Positions 18,423 through 28,013 of a stretch of DNA of 64,000 nt are shown here, piece by piece; position 1 is the first letter of the stretch, and each line of letters opens with the position of its first letter. Where the stretch lies: contig JADLFQ010000042.1 in NCBI GenBank assembly GCA_020845515.1, forward strand, positions 1 to 64,000, written 5' to 3'. Position numbers and translations under genes: made by a program. The DNA is from Anaerolineaceae bacterium. Lineage in GTDB: Bacteria; Chloroflexota; Anaerolineae; Anaerolineales; Anaerolineaceae. The notes below the pieces were generated by a model. It was not told where the DNA came from. It saw only the letters and a program-made list of their open reading frames with translations, and ran no database searches.

Positions 18423-19349
18423 ATGTCCCAATCAGAAATAGATCAATTGAACGCCTCCTTCTGGAATGAACTGTGCGGATCGGCTTTTGCGCAAAGCCTG
18501 GGCATAACCGACCGGACGCCGGCTTCTTTAAAGCGTTTTGATGCGGCTTATCTGGGCTATTACTCCTACTTGTTAGGCTATATCCGCCCTGGCGAATGGA
18601 CTGGCAAGCAGGTGCTTGAAGTAGGATTGGGGTATGGAACGGTTGGTCAGACATTATTAAGTTCCGGGACAAATTATTTCGGAGTGGATATCGCGGCCAA
18701 CCCGGTGAAAATGATCCAATACCGCCAGGTTTTAATGAATCAACCTTCCACTTGCAGCCAGGCTTCGGTATTGGCCTTGCCGTTTGCACCAGAGTCTTTT
18801 GATGGCGTCATCTCCATCGGCGTTTTCCACCACACCGGCGATGTACAAAAGGCGATTGACGAAACCCATCGCGTGCTTAAACCCGGCGGTAAAGCGGTTT
18901 TAATGCTTTATAACCAGTATTCCTATCGTCAGTGGGTCAGTTGGCCTGCTGCCACATTTAAAGCCTGGCTAAAGGAGTTCATCTTCACGCGCTCCGGAGG
19001 GAAAAATCAAGTTTCCGAAAAACAGCGCAAAGCTTATGACGCCAGCCTGGACGGCACAAGCGCGCCTGAAATCGTCTTCGTCTCAAGGCGGGAATTTCGC
19101 AAAATGATGCGGAAATTTAACATCCTCCATCTGACAAAAGAAAATAATGGTCCTTTTTTCTATATAGATAAAAAGTGGTTTTACAACCCCGCCAAAAAGC
19201 TGCTGGGGATCAAGTTGTTCAAGAAGCCCACGGGAGGCATGTTTTTGGTGCAGAGACCCTGGCTGTTATCCACACTGGGACGCTGGGCGGGGCTCGATCT
19301 TTACATCGAAGCCGAAAAAAAAGTCAACGAGGTGCCGCATGAAAAATAA
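18423..19349 (+). CDS. class I SAM-dependent methyltransferase
   Basis: This is a 308-residue protein. VLEVGLGYGTVGQTL is the SAM-binding loop, FGVDIAANPVKM the acidic strand end, and SFDGVISIGVFHHTGDVQKAI plus LKPGGKAVLMLYN complete the Methyltransf_11-type core. The C-terminal ~110 residues are an extra basic domain. The ATG at 18423 is preferred to the ORF track start because AGAGGAAAC precedes it. Substrate unknown; it probably decorates a sugar of the surface glycan. Confidence 0.75.
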   Translation: MSQSEIDQLNASFWNELCGSAFAQSLGITDRTPASLKRFDAAYLGYYSYLLGYIRPGEWTGKQVLEVGLGYGTVGQTLLSSGTNYFGVDIAANPVKMIQYRQVLMNQPSTCSQASVLALPFAPESFDGVISIGVFHHTGDVQKAIDETHRVLKPGGKAVLMLYNQYSYRQWVSWPAATFKAWLKEFIFTRSGGKNQVSEKQRKAYDASLDGTSAPEIVFVSRREFRKMMRKFNILHLTKENNGPFFYIDKKWFYNPAKKLLGIKLFKKPTGGMFLVQRPWLLSTLGRWAGLDLYIEAEKKVNEVPHEK

Positions 19350-19384
19350 AAAAACGCCGGCAATCCGGTTTCAAAGAGGCCCCC

Positions 19385-20695
19385 ATGACAATTCGTAATA
19401 TTAACGGCATCCTTCTGCTCTACCACCATTACCTGAAAGCCAACGCGCCGACGATCATGGAGTACGTCAATGCCTTTCCGCGCCATACCCGCTTTCCGAT
19501 TTGGACGTTGAACACCGAGTTGGGGTTTCCAAAAGAGCTGGAAAATCTGCGCTTCTCCGCTGTGATTTTTCATTACGCTTTATTTGGCATGTGGCCCTAC
19601 AAATTCAACAGAAAGTTTGAAAACTATATTGCCCGGGACCAATCAAGCTTCAAAGTGGCTATCTTTCAAGATGAGTATCACTACTGCCAGCCACGCTTTA
19701 AGTTCGTGAATACTTCCGGGATCGATCTGATCTATTCGTGTTACGATCCGAAATATTATGACCAGATCTATTACAAGTACACCCAGGTACCAAAGGTCGT
19801 TCCAGCACTGACGGGCTACGTCAGCGAGGAAATGATAGACCTCGGACAGCGTTTGACGGTGCCTTTTGAGCAGCGCAGTATTGACATCAGCTATCGCGGG
19901 CGGGATTTGCCGTTTCACATGGGCAGGGGAAGCCAGGAGAAAACCGAGATCGCGCGCGGTTTTCTGGCGCGCAGCCAGAATTTGGATTTGAAGCTCGATA
20001 TCCAGATCGGCGAGGATAACCGCATCTATGGCGAAAACTGGTACCGTTTTCTCGCCAACAGCAAAGCTGTATTGGGAGTCGAGTCAGGCGTCTCCCTCTC
20101 CGATTTTGAAGACGTCATCCGCCTGCCGGTTGAAGAAGCCGTGCGCAAGAACCCCAACTTGACCTTTGAGGAAGTCTACGAAAAATATCTCAAGCCGCTG
20201 GATGAAAAAATTCCAGTTCGTACCATCAGCCCGCGCCACTTTGAAGCGGCGGCACTGCGGGTTTGCCAGGTGCTATTCGAGGGCGAGTACGCGGGCGTGC
20301 TGCAGCCGATGCGGCATTATATCCCGCTCAAGAAGGACTTTTCCAATTTCGATCAGGTAATCACTCTGCTGAAGGACCAGGATTTCTGCCACCAGATGGT
20401 GGAAACCGCCTACAAAGAGCTGATTGCCAGCGGCAGATATTCTTTCAAACAGTTCATCAAAGAGTTTGACGACCGCCTGCTGGAATCAGGCGCGCGCTTG
20501 GAACCTGCACAGCCCGGCCAGCCCGATGAGGTCACCACACTCTTCAAAGCCGATCTTCCTCTCCGCAAAAGGCAATGGGCTCTACACCAGGCAATCCATC
20601 GCATATACCAGCCGCTGGGCAAGCTGCCCGGCTACAGACACATCAAACCCTATTTAAAAAAAGTGCTGCCCTGGCGGCTAAACCCGTGGAATTAG
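19385..20695 (+). CDS. CgeB-like glycosyltransferase (first of two related genes)
   Basis: This is a 436-residue soluble protein. The C-terminal half carries features of CgeB/GT-B-like glycosyltransferases: NWYRFLANSKAVLGVESG, then ISPRHFEAAALRVCQVLFEGEYAGVL and HYIPLKKDFSNFDQVI. The same block recurs in the protein at 24267 with ~35-40 percent visible similarity. The N-terminal half is not recognised beyond an alpha/beta fold. It probably transfers a sugar during repeat-unit assembly on the cytoplasmic face. Donor and linkage cannot be predicted. About 35 bases separate it from the preceding methyltransferase gene. Confidence 0.65.
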   Translation: MTIRNINGILLLYHHYLKANAPTIMEYVNAFPRHTRFPIWTLNTELGFPKELENLRFSAVIFHYALFGMWPYKFNRKFENYIARDQSSFKVAIFQDEYHYCQPRFKFVNTSGIDLIYSCYDPKYYDQIYYKYTQVPKVVPALTGYVSEEMIDLGQRLTVPFEQRSIDISYRGRDLPFHMGRGSQEKTEIARGFLARSQNLDLKLDIQIGEDNRIYGENWYRFLANSKAVLGVESGVSLSDFEDVIRLPVEEAVRKNPNLTFEEVYEKYLKPLDEKIPVRTISPRHFEAAALRVCQVLFEGEYAGVLQPMRHYIPLKKDFSNFDQVITLLKDQDFCHQMVETAYKELIASGRYSFKQFIKEFDDRLLESGARLEPAQPGQPDEVTTLFKADLPLRKRQWALHQAIHRIYQPLGKLPGYRHIKPYLKKVLPWRLNPWN

Positions 20696-20754
20696 AATGT
20701 CCTTCTCGATAGAACATCCAAACCATTTAACGTGAGGAAAGTGAGGAAAGTCTT

Positions 20755-22239
20755 ATGGCTGAAAAACTGAAAGAAATCCGCAAAGTAATCGCGCTCGATT
20801 CTGTTCCTTTTGAAGAGAGCCAGGTGATCGGCATCTCCAACCTCAGCGCGCTTGAAACCATCCGCAAGGAAGACATCCTGACCTCGCGCGGCGAGTTTGC
20901 CGGATATTTCTGCCAGGATGGGGAAGTCGTCGTCTTTCGCGACCGCATTGGGGCACGCAGCATCTACTATGCTTCGGACGGCAAGTCGGCATCCGTCTCC
21001 ACCGATCTGGGCTGGCTGGCAAAACAGGTGGACACCGCCCCCAACTGGGACTACATCCTCTCGGACTACATGACCTTTCAGATACCTTTCTCAGACGAGA
21101 CCTTTTTCAAGAACATCAAGCGTGTCATGCCCGGCGAGTGGGTGCAGATCAGCAAAACAGGTACCAAGCGGGAGACCTACTGGAAAGTTAAATTTGGCGA
21201 TGAGAAATTTAACGTTCGCCATTTGCGCGATCTGATCTACGACGCGGTTGATTACCGCCTGGGATTGATTGGCAGTTCCTACACCAGCTACCTGAGTGGC
21301 GGGATCGATTCCAGTTCCGCCACCATGCTGGCGCGGCCCGAGGTCAGCTTCTCCGGCTTCTATACCGAAGAAGGCTACTCCGAGATGGACTACATCGAAG
21401 CGGTCATCAAAAAGACAGACAGACCAGAGAAGTACATCCCTGTGCAGATTACTGAACAGAACTTTCAAGCCAACATGTCCTGCCTGCCCGAGATTCTGCC
21501 AAATCCGTGCGCCGGGCTGGGCTTGATTCCGCAGGTCATTGTGTCGCGTGAAGCCGCCAGCCAGGGCTACCAGTACGCGTTCACCGGCGAGGGCGGGGAT
21601 GAGATCTTTCTCGGCTACAATTGGAATACGATTGTGTTAACATTGGCCGAATCGGCGCGGGGGTTGAAGCGCGACCGTTACATGGTGCGTTATGAACCGA
21701 TGATTGACAAAGTCTTAAGCGATGGGTTTGCCACCTTTGCCGGCGGCTTGCTGGCACGCGGCGAGGATATGTTGTACGCCACCCGGCGCATTCTGGATAT
21801 CTGGGATCATGACGACGCAGTGGAGAACAACATTCACACTATCAACCTCAAGATCGGTCTGCCCGCCATCCTATCGCTGGATGAGTGTGTCGGTAAATAT
21901 ACAGGCGTTGAACCGGTCAGCCCGCTGATGGATCATCACATTGTCGAATATGCCTGTTCGATCCGTCCGCAGGAGCGCGCCCCCATCCCCAAATACATGC
22001 TGCGCGAAGCCATGGCAGGCATTCTGCCGGAGAAGGTACGTATGCGCTATGATAAAATGGGTTTTCCGGTACCGCATGAAAAGTGGAATTGGGATGCCCT
22101 CAAACCTGTAATGCAATCCCTGGCAGATCAAAAGGTCATGGACGTCAATCCTGCAAAACACACCACCATGAACCGGGAAACATGGGCGCTGTACTCCATC
22201 GAAACGTGGCGCCAGTATTATTTTGGAAATGGATCTTAA
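20755..22239 (+). CDS. asparagine-synthetase-like ATP-dependent ligase without glutaminase nucleophile
   Basis: This is a 494-residue protein. Residues ~180-430 are an asparagine synthetase C-terminal domain with the ATP pyrophosphatase loop YLSGGIDSSS (181-187) and GEGGDEIFLGYNWN. The N-terminal ~150 residues match only the second half of a class II glutaminase domain (GEFAGYFCQDG, FRDRIGARSIYYA); the catalytic Cys2 with the first half is missing. It therefore cannot hydrolyse glutamine itself and may use ammonia or another amine to amidate a carboxyl, for example a uronic acid of the glycan. GTGAGGAAAG repeats twice before the ATG as ribosome binding site. A canonical AsnB lies 8 kb downstream. 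Confidence 0.75.
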   Translation: MAEKLKEIRKVIALDSVPFEESQVIGISNLSALETIRKEDILTSRGEFAGYFCQDGEVVVFRDRIGARSIYYASDGKSASVSTDLGWLAKQVDTAPNWDYILSDYMTFQIPFSDETFFKNIKRVMPGEWVQISKTGTKRETYWKVKFGDEKFNVRHLRDLIYDAVDYRLGLIGSSYTSYLSGGIDSSSATMLARPEVSFSGFYTEEGYSEMDYIEAVIKKTDRPEKYIPVQITEQNFQANMSCLPEILPNPCAGLGLIPQVIVSREAASQGYQYAFTGEGGDEIFLGYNWNTIVLTLAESARGLKRDRYMVRYEPMIDKVLSDGFATFAGGLLARGEDMLYATRRILDIWDHDDAVENNIHTINLKIGLPAILSLDECVGKYTGVEPVSPLMDHHIVEYACSIRPQERAPIPKYMLREAMAGILPEKVRMRYDKMGFPVPHEKWNWDALKPVMQSLADQKVMDVNPAKHTTMNRETWALYSIETWRQYYFGNGS

Positions 22240-22260
22240 ATCGTTTAAGGAGATTGTGAA

Positions 22261-23202
22261 ATGAAAATTTTGATCACTGGAGGAGCCGGTTTTATCGGTT
22301 CCCATCTGGCAGACCGCCTGCTGGCTCGCCGCGATGAGGTTTTGGTAATTGATAATTACGCCACCGGCCGGCACGACAACCTCTCAGCACAGCCCGGACT
22401 GAAAATCGTCGAAGGTACTATTGCGGATGAAGCGCTTGTCAATCGTGTTTTCGACGAGTTTGCCCCCGATGTCGTGATTCACGCTGCGGCTTCTTACAAG
22501 GACCCCCACAACTGGGTGGAAGATGCCCGCACCAACGCGCTTGGCACAGCCGTTATCGTCAAAGCCAGCGAGCGTTTGAATATCAAACGCATGGTGTACT
22601 TTCAAACCGCCCTGTGCTACGGCCTGCACCCCGTCGAGCAGCCCATCACGCTCAGCCACCCGCTCCGTCCCTTCGAGAGCAGCTATGCCATCAGCAAGAC
22701 CGCCGGCGAGAACTACATTTTCCTGAGCAGTCTGGATGCCATTTCCTTCCGCCTGGCAAATGCCTACGGCCCCCGCAATGTTAGCGGTCCCCTGCCAACT
22801 TTTTTCCACCGCCTCACCAATAACAAAGCTTGCTTCGTCATGGATACCCGCCGGGACTTCATCTATGTCCAGGACCTCATTAACGTCGTTCTCAAGGCAA
22901 TTGACGGCCAGGGTTCGCGCGGCGCGTACCATGTCTCTTCCGGCAGCGATTATGCCATCAAGGAACTGTACGACGCCACCCTCAAAGCCATGACAATCCA
23001 GCCCGAACAGGATGTGGAAGTCCGTCCGCGCAACCCGGATGACGCTTTCACTATCCTGCTTGACCCTTCCAAAACCAACAGCGATTTTAACTGGAAAGTT
23101 ACAACTCCGCTGGAACAAGGCGTCAAAGATGCAATCGAATGGTACCGCACCCACGATCTCGTAGAAACCTATACGCACCTCAAGGCGATAGACACAAAAT
23201 AG
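22261..23202 (+). CDS. extended SDR sugar-nucleotide epimerase/dehydratase
   Basis: This is a 313-residue enzyme of the NAD-dependent epimerase/dehydratase family. ILITGGAGFIGSHLADRLL binds NAD, SSYAISKTAGE supplies the catalytic Tyr-x3-Lys, and AYGPRNVSGPLPTFFHRL plus DTRRDFIYVQDL are typical of UDP-glucose 4-epimerase relatives. It acts on an NDP-sugar precursor of the surface glycan; which one is not visible. AAGGAGATTG precedes the ATG. The next gene encodes a related but clearly distinct SDR, so the two may act in succession. Confidence 0.78.
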   Translation: MKILITGGAGFIGSHLADRLLARRDEVLVIDNYATGRHDNLSAQPGLKIVEGTIADEALVNRVFDEFAPDVVIHAAASYKDPHNWVEDARTNALGTAVIVKASERLNIKRMVYFQTALCYGLHPVEQPITLSHPLRPFESSYAISKTAGENYIFLSSLDAISFRLANAYGPRNVSGPLPTFFHRLTNNKACFVMDTRRDFIYVQDLINVVLKAIDGQGSRGAYHVSSGSDYAIKELYDATLKAMTIQPEQDVEVRPRNPDDAFTILLDPSKTNSDFNWKVTTPLEQGVKDAIEWYRTHDLVETYTHLKAIDTK

Positions 23203-23220
23203 CACCGGAGAAGCTCATCA

Positions 23221-24270
23221 ATGCCCAATGTATTTGCCGAAAAAACAATTTTAATCACAGGCGGAGCCGGTTTTGTTGGCAGTAATCTGGTGCGCTCTCT
23301 CCTCGGTTTGGATGCCGGCGACATCCACGTGGTGGACAACCTGCTCTCTTCCGAGCGCGCCAATTTACCTGCAGACCCACGGGTGCATTTTACGAAGGAC
23401 TCAATTGCATCGGACCAAGTGCTCAACCATCTTCAGGATGAGTACGACTTTATCTTTCACCTAAGCACCTACCACGGCAACCAGAGCTCGATGCACAACC
23501 CGCTGGCCGACCATGAGAACAACCTGCTCACCACTCTCAAACTGCTGGAACGCGTCAAAAGCTTCAAACATCTCAAGAAACTGGTTTATTCCGGCGCGGG
23601 CTGCGCTGTAGCAGAAAAGACATACGACGACGCCCAGGCCACCCTGGAAGACGCCCCCATTTCAGTGAACTTCGACAGCCCCTATTCAATCTCAAAAATC
23701 GTCGGCGAATTTTACCTGGTGTATTATCATAACCAACACGGCGTTCCCGCTGTGCGCGCCCGCTTTCAAAACGTCTATGGACCCGGGGAAATTCTGGGCG
23801 CTGGTGAGTGGCGCGGCACCCCCGCCACCGTATGGCGCAACGTCACCCCCACTTTCATCTATAAAGCCCTGAAGGGCGAACCGTTGCCGCTGGAAGGAGA
23901 AGGCCTGACCAGCCGCGACTTCATTTTCGTCGAAGATATCGTACGCGGCCTGCTGGCTTGTGCCGAAAACGGCGCACCCGGCGACGCGTACAACCTCGCC
24001 AGCGGCATCGAAACCAGCATCCGCCAACTGGCCGATACGATCAATGAACTCACCGGCAACCCTGCACCGCTGCGCCTCCTGCCGCGCCGCACATGGGACC
24101 ATTCCGGCCGCCGCTTTGGCAGTACCAAAAAATCAAAAGAGAAGCTCGGTTTTGCCGCTCAAGTCAGTCTGCGCCAAGGGCTGGAGCGCACCGTAGATTG
24201 GACACGCCAGAACCTGAAATTGATCGAAAGCTGTATTCAAAAACACGCCAGTCATATGCCGCCCGCATGA
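23221..24270 (+). CDS. extended SDR sugar-nucleotide epimerase/dehydratase
   Basis: This is a 349-residue NAD-dependent epimerase family protein. ILITGGAGFVGSNLVRSLL is the nucleotide-binding loop, SPYSISKIVGE gives Tyr-x3-Lys, and NVYGPGE and SRDFIFVEDI are the usual sugar-binding motifs. It is 17 bases downstream of another SDR gene and overlaps the next gene by ATGA. The substrate is a nucleotide sugar, not further resolvable. Similarity to the preceding gene suggests ancient duplication within the family rather than a recent copy. Confidence 0.78.
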   Translation: MPNVFAEKTILITGGAGFVGSNLVRSLLGLDAGDIHVVDNLLSSERANLPADPRVHFTKDSIASDQVLNHLQDEYDFIFHLSTYHGNQSSMHNPLADHENNLLTTLKLLERVKSFKHLKKLVYSGAGCAVAEKTYDDAQATLEDAPISVNFDSPYSISKIVGEFYLVYYHNQHGVPAVRARFQNVYGPGEILGAGEWRGTPATVWRNVTPTFIYKALKGEPLPLEGEGLTSRDFIFVEDIVRGLLACAENGAPGDAYNLASGIETSIRQLADTINELTGNPAPLRLLPRRTWDHSGRRFGSTKKSKEKLGFAAQVSLRQGLERTVDWTRQNLKLIESCIQKHASHMPPA

Positions 24271-25454
24271 AAGACCGTATTAAAACCCTGGTGCTGGACG
24301 CCAATGGGTTCGGCTGGAAGCCCGTGGTTGCAGACACCCTGCTTCAAGGGGTCTTGCATATTCACGATTCGTCGAAACTGCCCCCATGGGTGCCCAAAAT
24401 CTCGCTGCTCCAGCGCGCTCTCAACCGGCATTATGAGGCGCTTTCGTACGTCATGGATTGGCGTGAAGAACTGGAGCGCGCCCCGGAGTTGGATGTTGAA
24501 GTGTGCAATATCAACAATTTGCTGGCGTTTACAAAAGCCCAGCGCGCGCTTGTAGAATATCCGCTTGTGATCATTTTGCACGCAGCCGCTGGCGACAGCA
24601 TGGTGCTGCTCTTGCGAGCTATTCGCTGGTTCCAAAAACGGCGCGGCAAGACCATATTGTTTATCGGCAATGAGTATGATCTTTTAGATCAAAAGATTCA
24701 TTTTATTCAGGAAGCAGGCGTTGAATATATCGGCAGCCAGCTTCCTGAAGCAACAGCGCGTTGGTTGTACGCCGAATGCGTCAACAGCAAAGTACTGCCG
24801 ATGCCGCATGCGCTCAACCCCCGCTTGTACCACCCCGGCGATGGACAAAAACGCCCCATCGAGCTCGGTTTTCGCGGCGCGCGTTACCCCTTATTCATCG
24901 GAGACACTGAGCGCAACGACCTGCTGGACGATTTTGAGCGCGGCGCCTCTGCCTGGGGGTTGAACATTGATTTTGGTTACAAGACCATCCGGCGGGGCAA
25001 TTGGGCTGAATTTTTGCGAAGCTGCAAGGCAGTGATCGGCGCCGAAGCAGGTACTTATTATCTCGATAAGCGCGGTCATGCCATTACTTCCGCCCGGCGC
25101 TACCAACACAACCACCCGCGGGCGCGCCTTAAAGAAATTAAGGAGCAATTTTTTAACCCCTTAACCAATTACATTTCCGGAAAATGTATCTCCTCGCGGC
25201 ACTTCGAGCCAATCGGCGCCAAGGCCTGCCAGGTCTTGCTGGAGGGGAATTACAACGGCATCCTCAACGCCGATGAGCACTACATCAAAATAAACAAGGA
25301 TAAATCAAACATCGAGGACGTCATCCGGCGATTGCGGGATGAAGAGTATCGCAGACAAATTGTCGAACGCGCCTATGAGCACATCCTGCAAAACCATACT
25401 TACGCCCACCGCGTGCTCAAACTCGTGCAAACACTGGAAGAGGATGGTCTATAG
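24267..25454 (+). CDS. CgeB-like glycosyltransferase (second of two related genes)
   Basis: This is a 395-residue soluble protein. The ATG at 24267 overlaps the SDR stop and is chosen over the track's upstream start, which lies in the SDR gene. The C-terminal half parallels the protein at 19385: NWAEFLRSCKAVIGAEAG, ISSRHFEPIGAKACQVLLEGNYNGIL, HYIKINKDKSNIEDVI. The N-terminal half includes VIILHAAAGDSM and ILFIGNEYDL strands of a Rossmann-like domain. It is probably a GT-B-type glycosyltransferase assembling the glycan. The next gene begins 2 bases downstream. Confidence 0.65.
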   Translation: MKDRIKTLVLDANGFGWKPVVADTLLQGVLHIHDSSKLPPWVPKISLLQRALNRHYEALSYVMDWREELERAPELDVEVCNINNLLAFTKAQRALVEYPLVIILHAAAGDSMVLLLRAIRWFQKRRGKTILFIGNEYDLLDQKIHFIQEAGVEYIGSQLPEATARWLYAECVNSKVLPMPHALNPRLYHPGDGQKRPIELGFRGARYPLFIGDTERNDLLDDFERGASAWGLNIDFGYKTIRRGNWAEFLRSCKAVIGAEAGTYYLDKRGHAITSARRYQHNHPRARLKEIKEQFFNPLTNYISGKCISSRHFEPIGAKACQVLLEGNYNGILNADEHYIKINKDKSNIEDVIRRLRDEEYRRQIVERAYEHILQNHTYAHRVLKLVQTLEEDGL

Positions 25455-25455
25455 G

Positions 25456-26634
25456 ATGGCAGCGGCGCAAGGCGTAAAAACCCGGGTTGCTTTTCTGGTG
25501 CGCTCGCTTGAATACGGCGGCGCCGAGCGCCAGTTAGCCGCGCTTGTCACCCGCATGGACCGGCAGCGTTTCGAGCCTGCCGTGCTGTGCTTCTATCCGG
25601 GTGGTGAATTTGAGGCCGAAATACAAGGTGCAGGTGTCCCCGTGATTCATATAGGCAAAACCGGCCGCTGGGACTGGCTGCGTTTCTTTGTCCGCCTGGT
25701 GCGCAAACTCAAAGAACTGCGCCCGCATATCCTGCACGGCTACCTGGAAACCCCCAACATCCTCAGCGTCCTGCTCAAGCCATTCTTACCCGGTGTGCGG
25801 GTGGTCTTCGGCCTGCGTGCTTCCAACATGAACATGATACTGCATCGCTATCCCTGGGTGATCCGTCTGCCTTACGCCGTCCAGCCTTTTTTCGCGCGGG
25901 GAGCCAGTCTGTGCATTGCCAACTCGCAAGCGGGTAAGGCTTTCTGGTGCAGTAAAGGCATACCGGAAGAAAAGACTCTCGTCATTCCAAACGGCTTCAA
26001 CACACAAAAATTCATCCCCAATCTTGCTCTGGCGGCTCCGCTGCGTGACCTGTGCGGCGTACCGGGTCATACTCCGCTCATCGGTGCAGTCGGCCGCCTG
26101 GATCCGCCAAAAGGCTGCGAGGTCTTCCTTAAAGCAGCTGCTCTTTTGATCTCCGCCAAACCGGAAGTTCGCTTCCTCTGGGTAGGAGATGGCCCACCGG
26201 CCTATCGCGCCGAACTGGTCCAACTGGCAGCTTCGCTGGGGGTCTCACCACAGGTTGTGTGGTTGGGTGCACGCCCGGATGTTGCCAGGTTATACAACGC
26301 CTTCGATATTTTTTGCTCCTCATCTCTTGGAGGAGAGGGTTTTCCCAACGTGCTTGCGGAGGCAATGGCTTGTGGAATCTTCTGCGTCGCGACGTCGGTT
26401 GGCGATACCGCCAGCATCCTGAACGGAGAGGGCTTCATCGTCCCACCAGGTGACCCGCAGGCGCTCGCGGCTGCATTGCAGCGCGCCCTCGACCTTCCGC
26501 CGGAGGTCAGGCAACAGAGCGGCGAGCGCTCCCGCCGGCGCATCATGGAGGAATACTCGATGGACAAGATGGTCAACCGCACCCAAGACGCCCTGGTCAG
26601 GCTGACCTCTCATCCCAAACAGGTAATAAAATGA
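25456..26634 (+). CDS. glycosyltransferase family 4 (GT-B)
   Basis: This is a 392-residue retaining glycosyltransferase. Its N-terminal domain starts VAFLVRSLEYGGAERQLAAL, and the C-terminal GT1-type domain has VIPNGFNTQKF, AVGRLDPPKGCEVFLKAA, VGDGP and EGFPNVLAEAMACG with the EX7E motif that binds the donor nucleotide sugar. It acts on the cytoplasmic face, adding a sugar to the lipid-linked unit. The ATG at 25456 gives the family's normal N-terminus; the longer ORF start overlaps the previous gene. Confidence 0.83.
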   Translation: MAAAQGVKTRVAFLVRSLEYGGAERQLAALVTRMDRQRFEPAVLCFYPGGEFEAEIQGAGVPVIHIGKTGRWDWLRFFVRLVRKLKELRPHILHGYLETPNILSVLLKPFLPGVRVVFGLRASNMNMILHRYPWVIRLPYAVQPFFARGASLCIANSQAGKAFWCSKGIPEEKTLVIPNGFNTQKFIPNLALAAPLRDLCGVPGHTPLIGAVGRLDPPKGCEVFLKAAALLISAKPEVRFLWVGDGPPAYRAELVQLAASLGVSPQVVWLGARPDVARLYNAFDIFCSSSLGGEGFPNVLAEAMACGIFCVATSVGDTASILNGEGFIVPPGDPQALAAALQRALDLPPEVRQQSGERSRRRIMEEYSMDKMVNRTQDALVRLTSHPKQVIK

Positions 26635-26700
26635 AAACGCTGCAAACAAATTCCCTCGCTCGCACACGGTTGTACACAAAATGATGGAAAATGAGGCTGC

Positions 26701-27981
26701 ATGAATTTTGAGAAAGTTTGTGTCATCGGGTTAGGCTATATCGGTCTGCCGACCGCCGCGACGCTTGCCGCGCACAGTCTGCAAGTTACCGGCGTGGACA
26801 CCAACGCCCATGTGGTCAGCAATCTACAAAATGGGCAGGTGCATATCCGCGAAGGTGGTTTGAACGCGCTGGTACAATCGGTATTGGAAGCGGGGCGGCT
26901 GACCATCCGCAGCGCGCCTGAAAAAGCCGACGCCTTTATCATTGCCGTCCCCACACCATTCTATGAGGATAAGCGCGCTGACTTGAGCGCCGTCATGCGC
27001 GCCACCGAAGCGATTGCGCCGGTTCTTGCCCCCGGCAACCTCGTCGTCCTCGAATCGACCTCCCCTCCCGGAACCACCCGTAATCTGGTTGTCCCTATTC
27101 TGGAACGTTCCGGCCTGAAAGCTGGCCGCGATTTTTATGTCGCCTATTCTCCCGAACGCGTCCTGCCAGGTCAGATTTTGCGGGAGTTGGTGGAAAATGC
27201 CCGTGTAATCGGGGGAATTGACGCCGCATCTGCCGAGGCGGGTTGTGACCTCTATCGCATATTTGTCAAAGGGGAGATCATCCTAACCGATTGCACCACC
27301 GCGGAGATGGTCAAGCTTATGGAGAACACCTCCCGCGACATTAATATCGCCATTGCCAACGAATTCTCGCGCCTGGCAGACCATCTTGGCATTGATATAT
27401 GGGAGGCGGTGAAGATTGCCAACCTGCACCCGCGCGTCAATATTCTCCAGCCCGGCCCCGGAGTGGGCGGACATTGCATCAGTGTTGATCCCTGGTTCCT
27501 GGTGGAAGCCGCACCCCACCTCACACCGCTTATTCGGACAGCCCGCCAGGTTAATGACGCCCAGCCACGCTTTGTCCTACAGATCATCGAACGCGCCGCC
27601 GGCGGTTCACTGGCAGGGATGCGCATCGGCATTCTTGGCTTATCCTACAAACCCAATGTGGATGACCTGCGTGAAAGCCCCGCCATTCAGATTGCATATT
27701 TGCTGAAAGAAGCAGGTGCTGTGATAACCGCTTACGAACCCAACTGCCCCGCCGCTGTATTGGAAGGATTGAACACCGTTAGCGCTCTTCAACCGGCCGT
27801 GCAGAATGCGGAACTGTTGGTTTTACTGGTTGCTCATGAAACCTTCCGGCAGTTACAGCCGCAAGAACTGGTGCAACTCACCCCGGCGCGGGCAGTAGTG
27901 GATTGCGTTCACCTATGGAATCACCCGTCCTGGCAGCAAGCCGGGTTCACTGTACACTTTTTGGGAGTGCGAAAGGAGTAG
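26701..27981 (+). CDS. wecC: UDP-N-acetyl-D-mannosamine dehydrogenase-like (WecC)
   Basis: This is a 426-residue NAD-dependent nucleotide-sugar dehydrogenase. VIGLGYIGLPTAATLA is the Rossmann loop, ESTSPPGTT and YSPERVLPG are family motifs, and the catalytic cysteine sits in GPGVGGHCISVDPWFLVE, the form seen in WecC enzymes making UDP-ManNAcA. It differs clearly from the dehydrogenase at 12.7 kb. UDP-ManNAc could come from the epimerase at 8.9 kb. A 66-base spacer precedes it. Confidence 0.8.
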   Translation: MNFEKVCVIGLGYIGLPTAATLAAHSLQVTGVDTNAHVVSNLQNGQVHIREGGLNALVQSVLEAGRLTIRSAPEKADAFIIAVPTPFYEDKRADLSAVMRATEAIAPVLAPGNLVVLESTSPPGTTRNLVVPILERSGLKAGRDFYVAYSPERVLPGQILRELVENARVIGGIDAASAEAGCDLYRIFVKGEIILTDCTTAEMVKLMENTSRDINIAIANEFSRLADHLGIDIWEAVKIANLHPRVNILQPGPGVGGHCISVDPWFLVEAAPHLTPLIRTARQVNDAQPRFVLQIIERAAGGSLAGMRIGILGLSYKPNVDDLRESPAIQIAYLLKEAGAVITAYEPNCPAAVLEGLNTVSALQPAVQNAELLVLLVAHETFRQLQPQELVQLTPARAVVDCVHLWNHPSWQQAGFTVHFLGVRKE

Positions 27982-28013
27982 CCGGCCGGTCGCTTTGACC
28001 ACCGGATGGTGCC

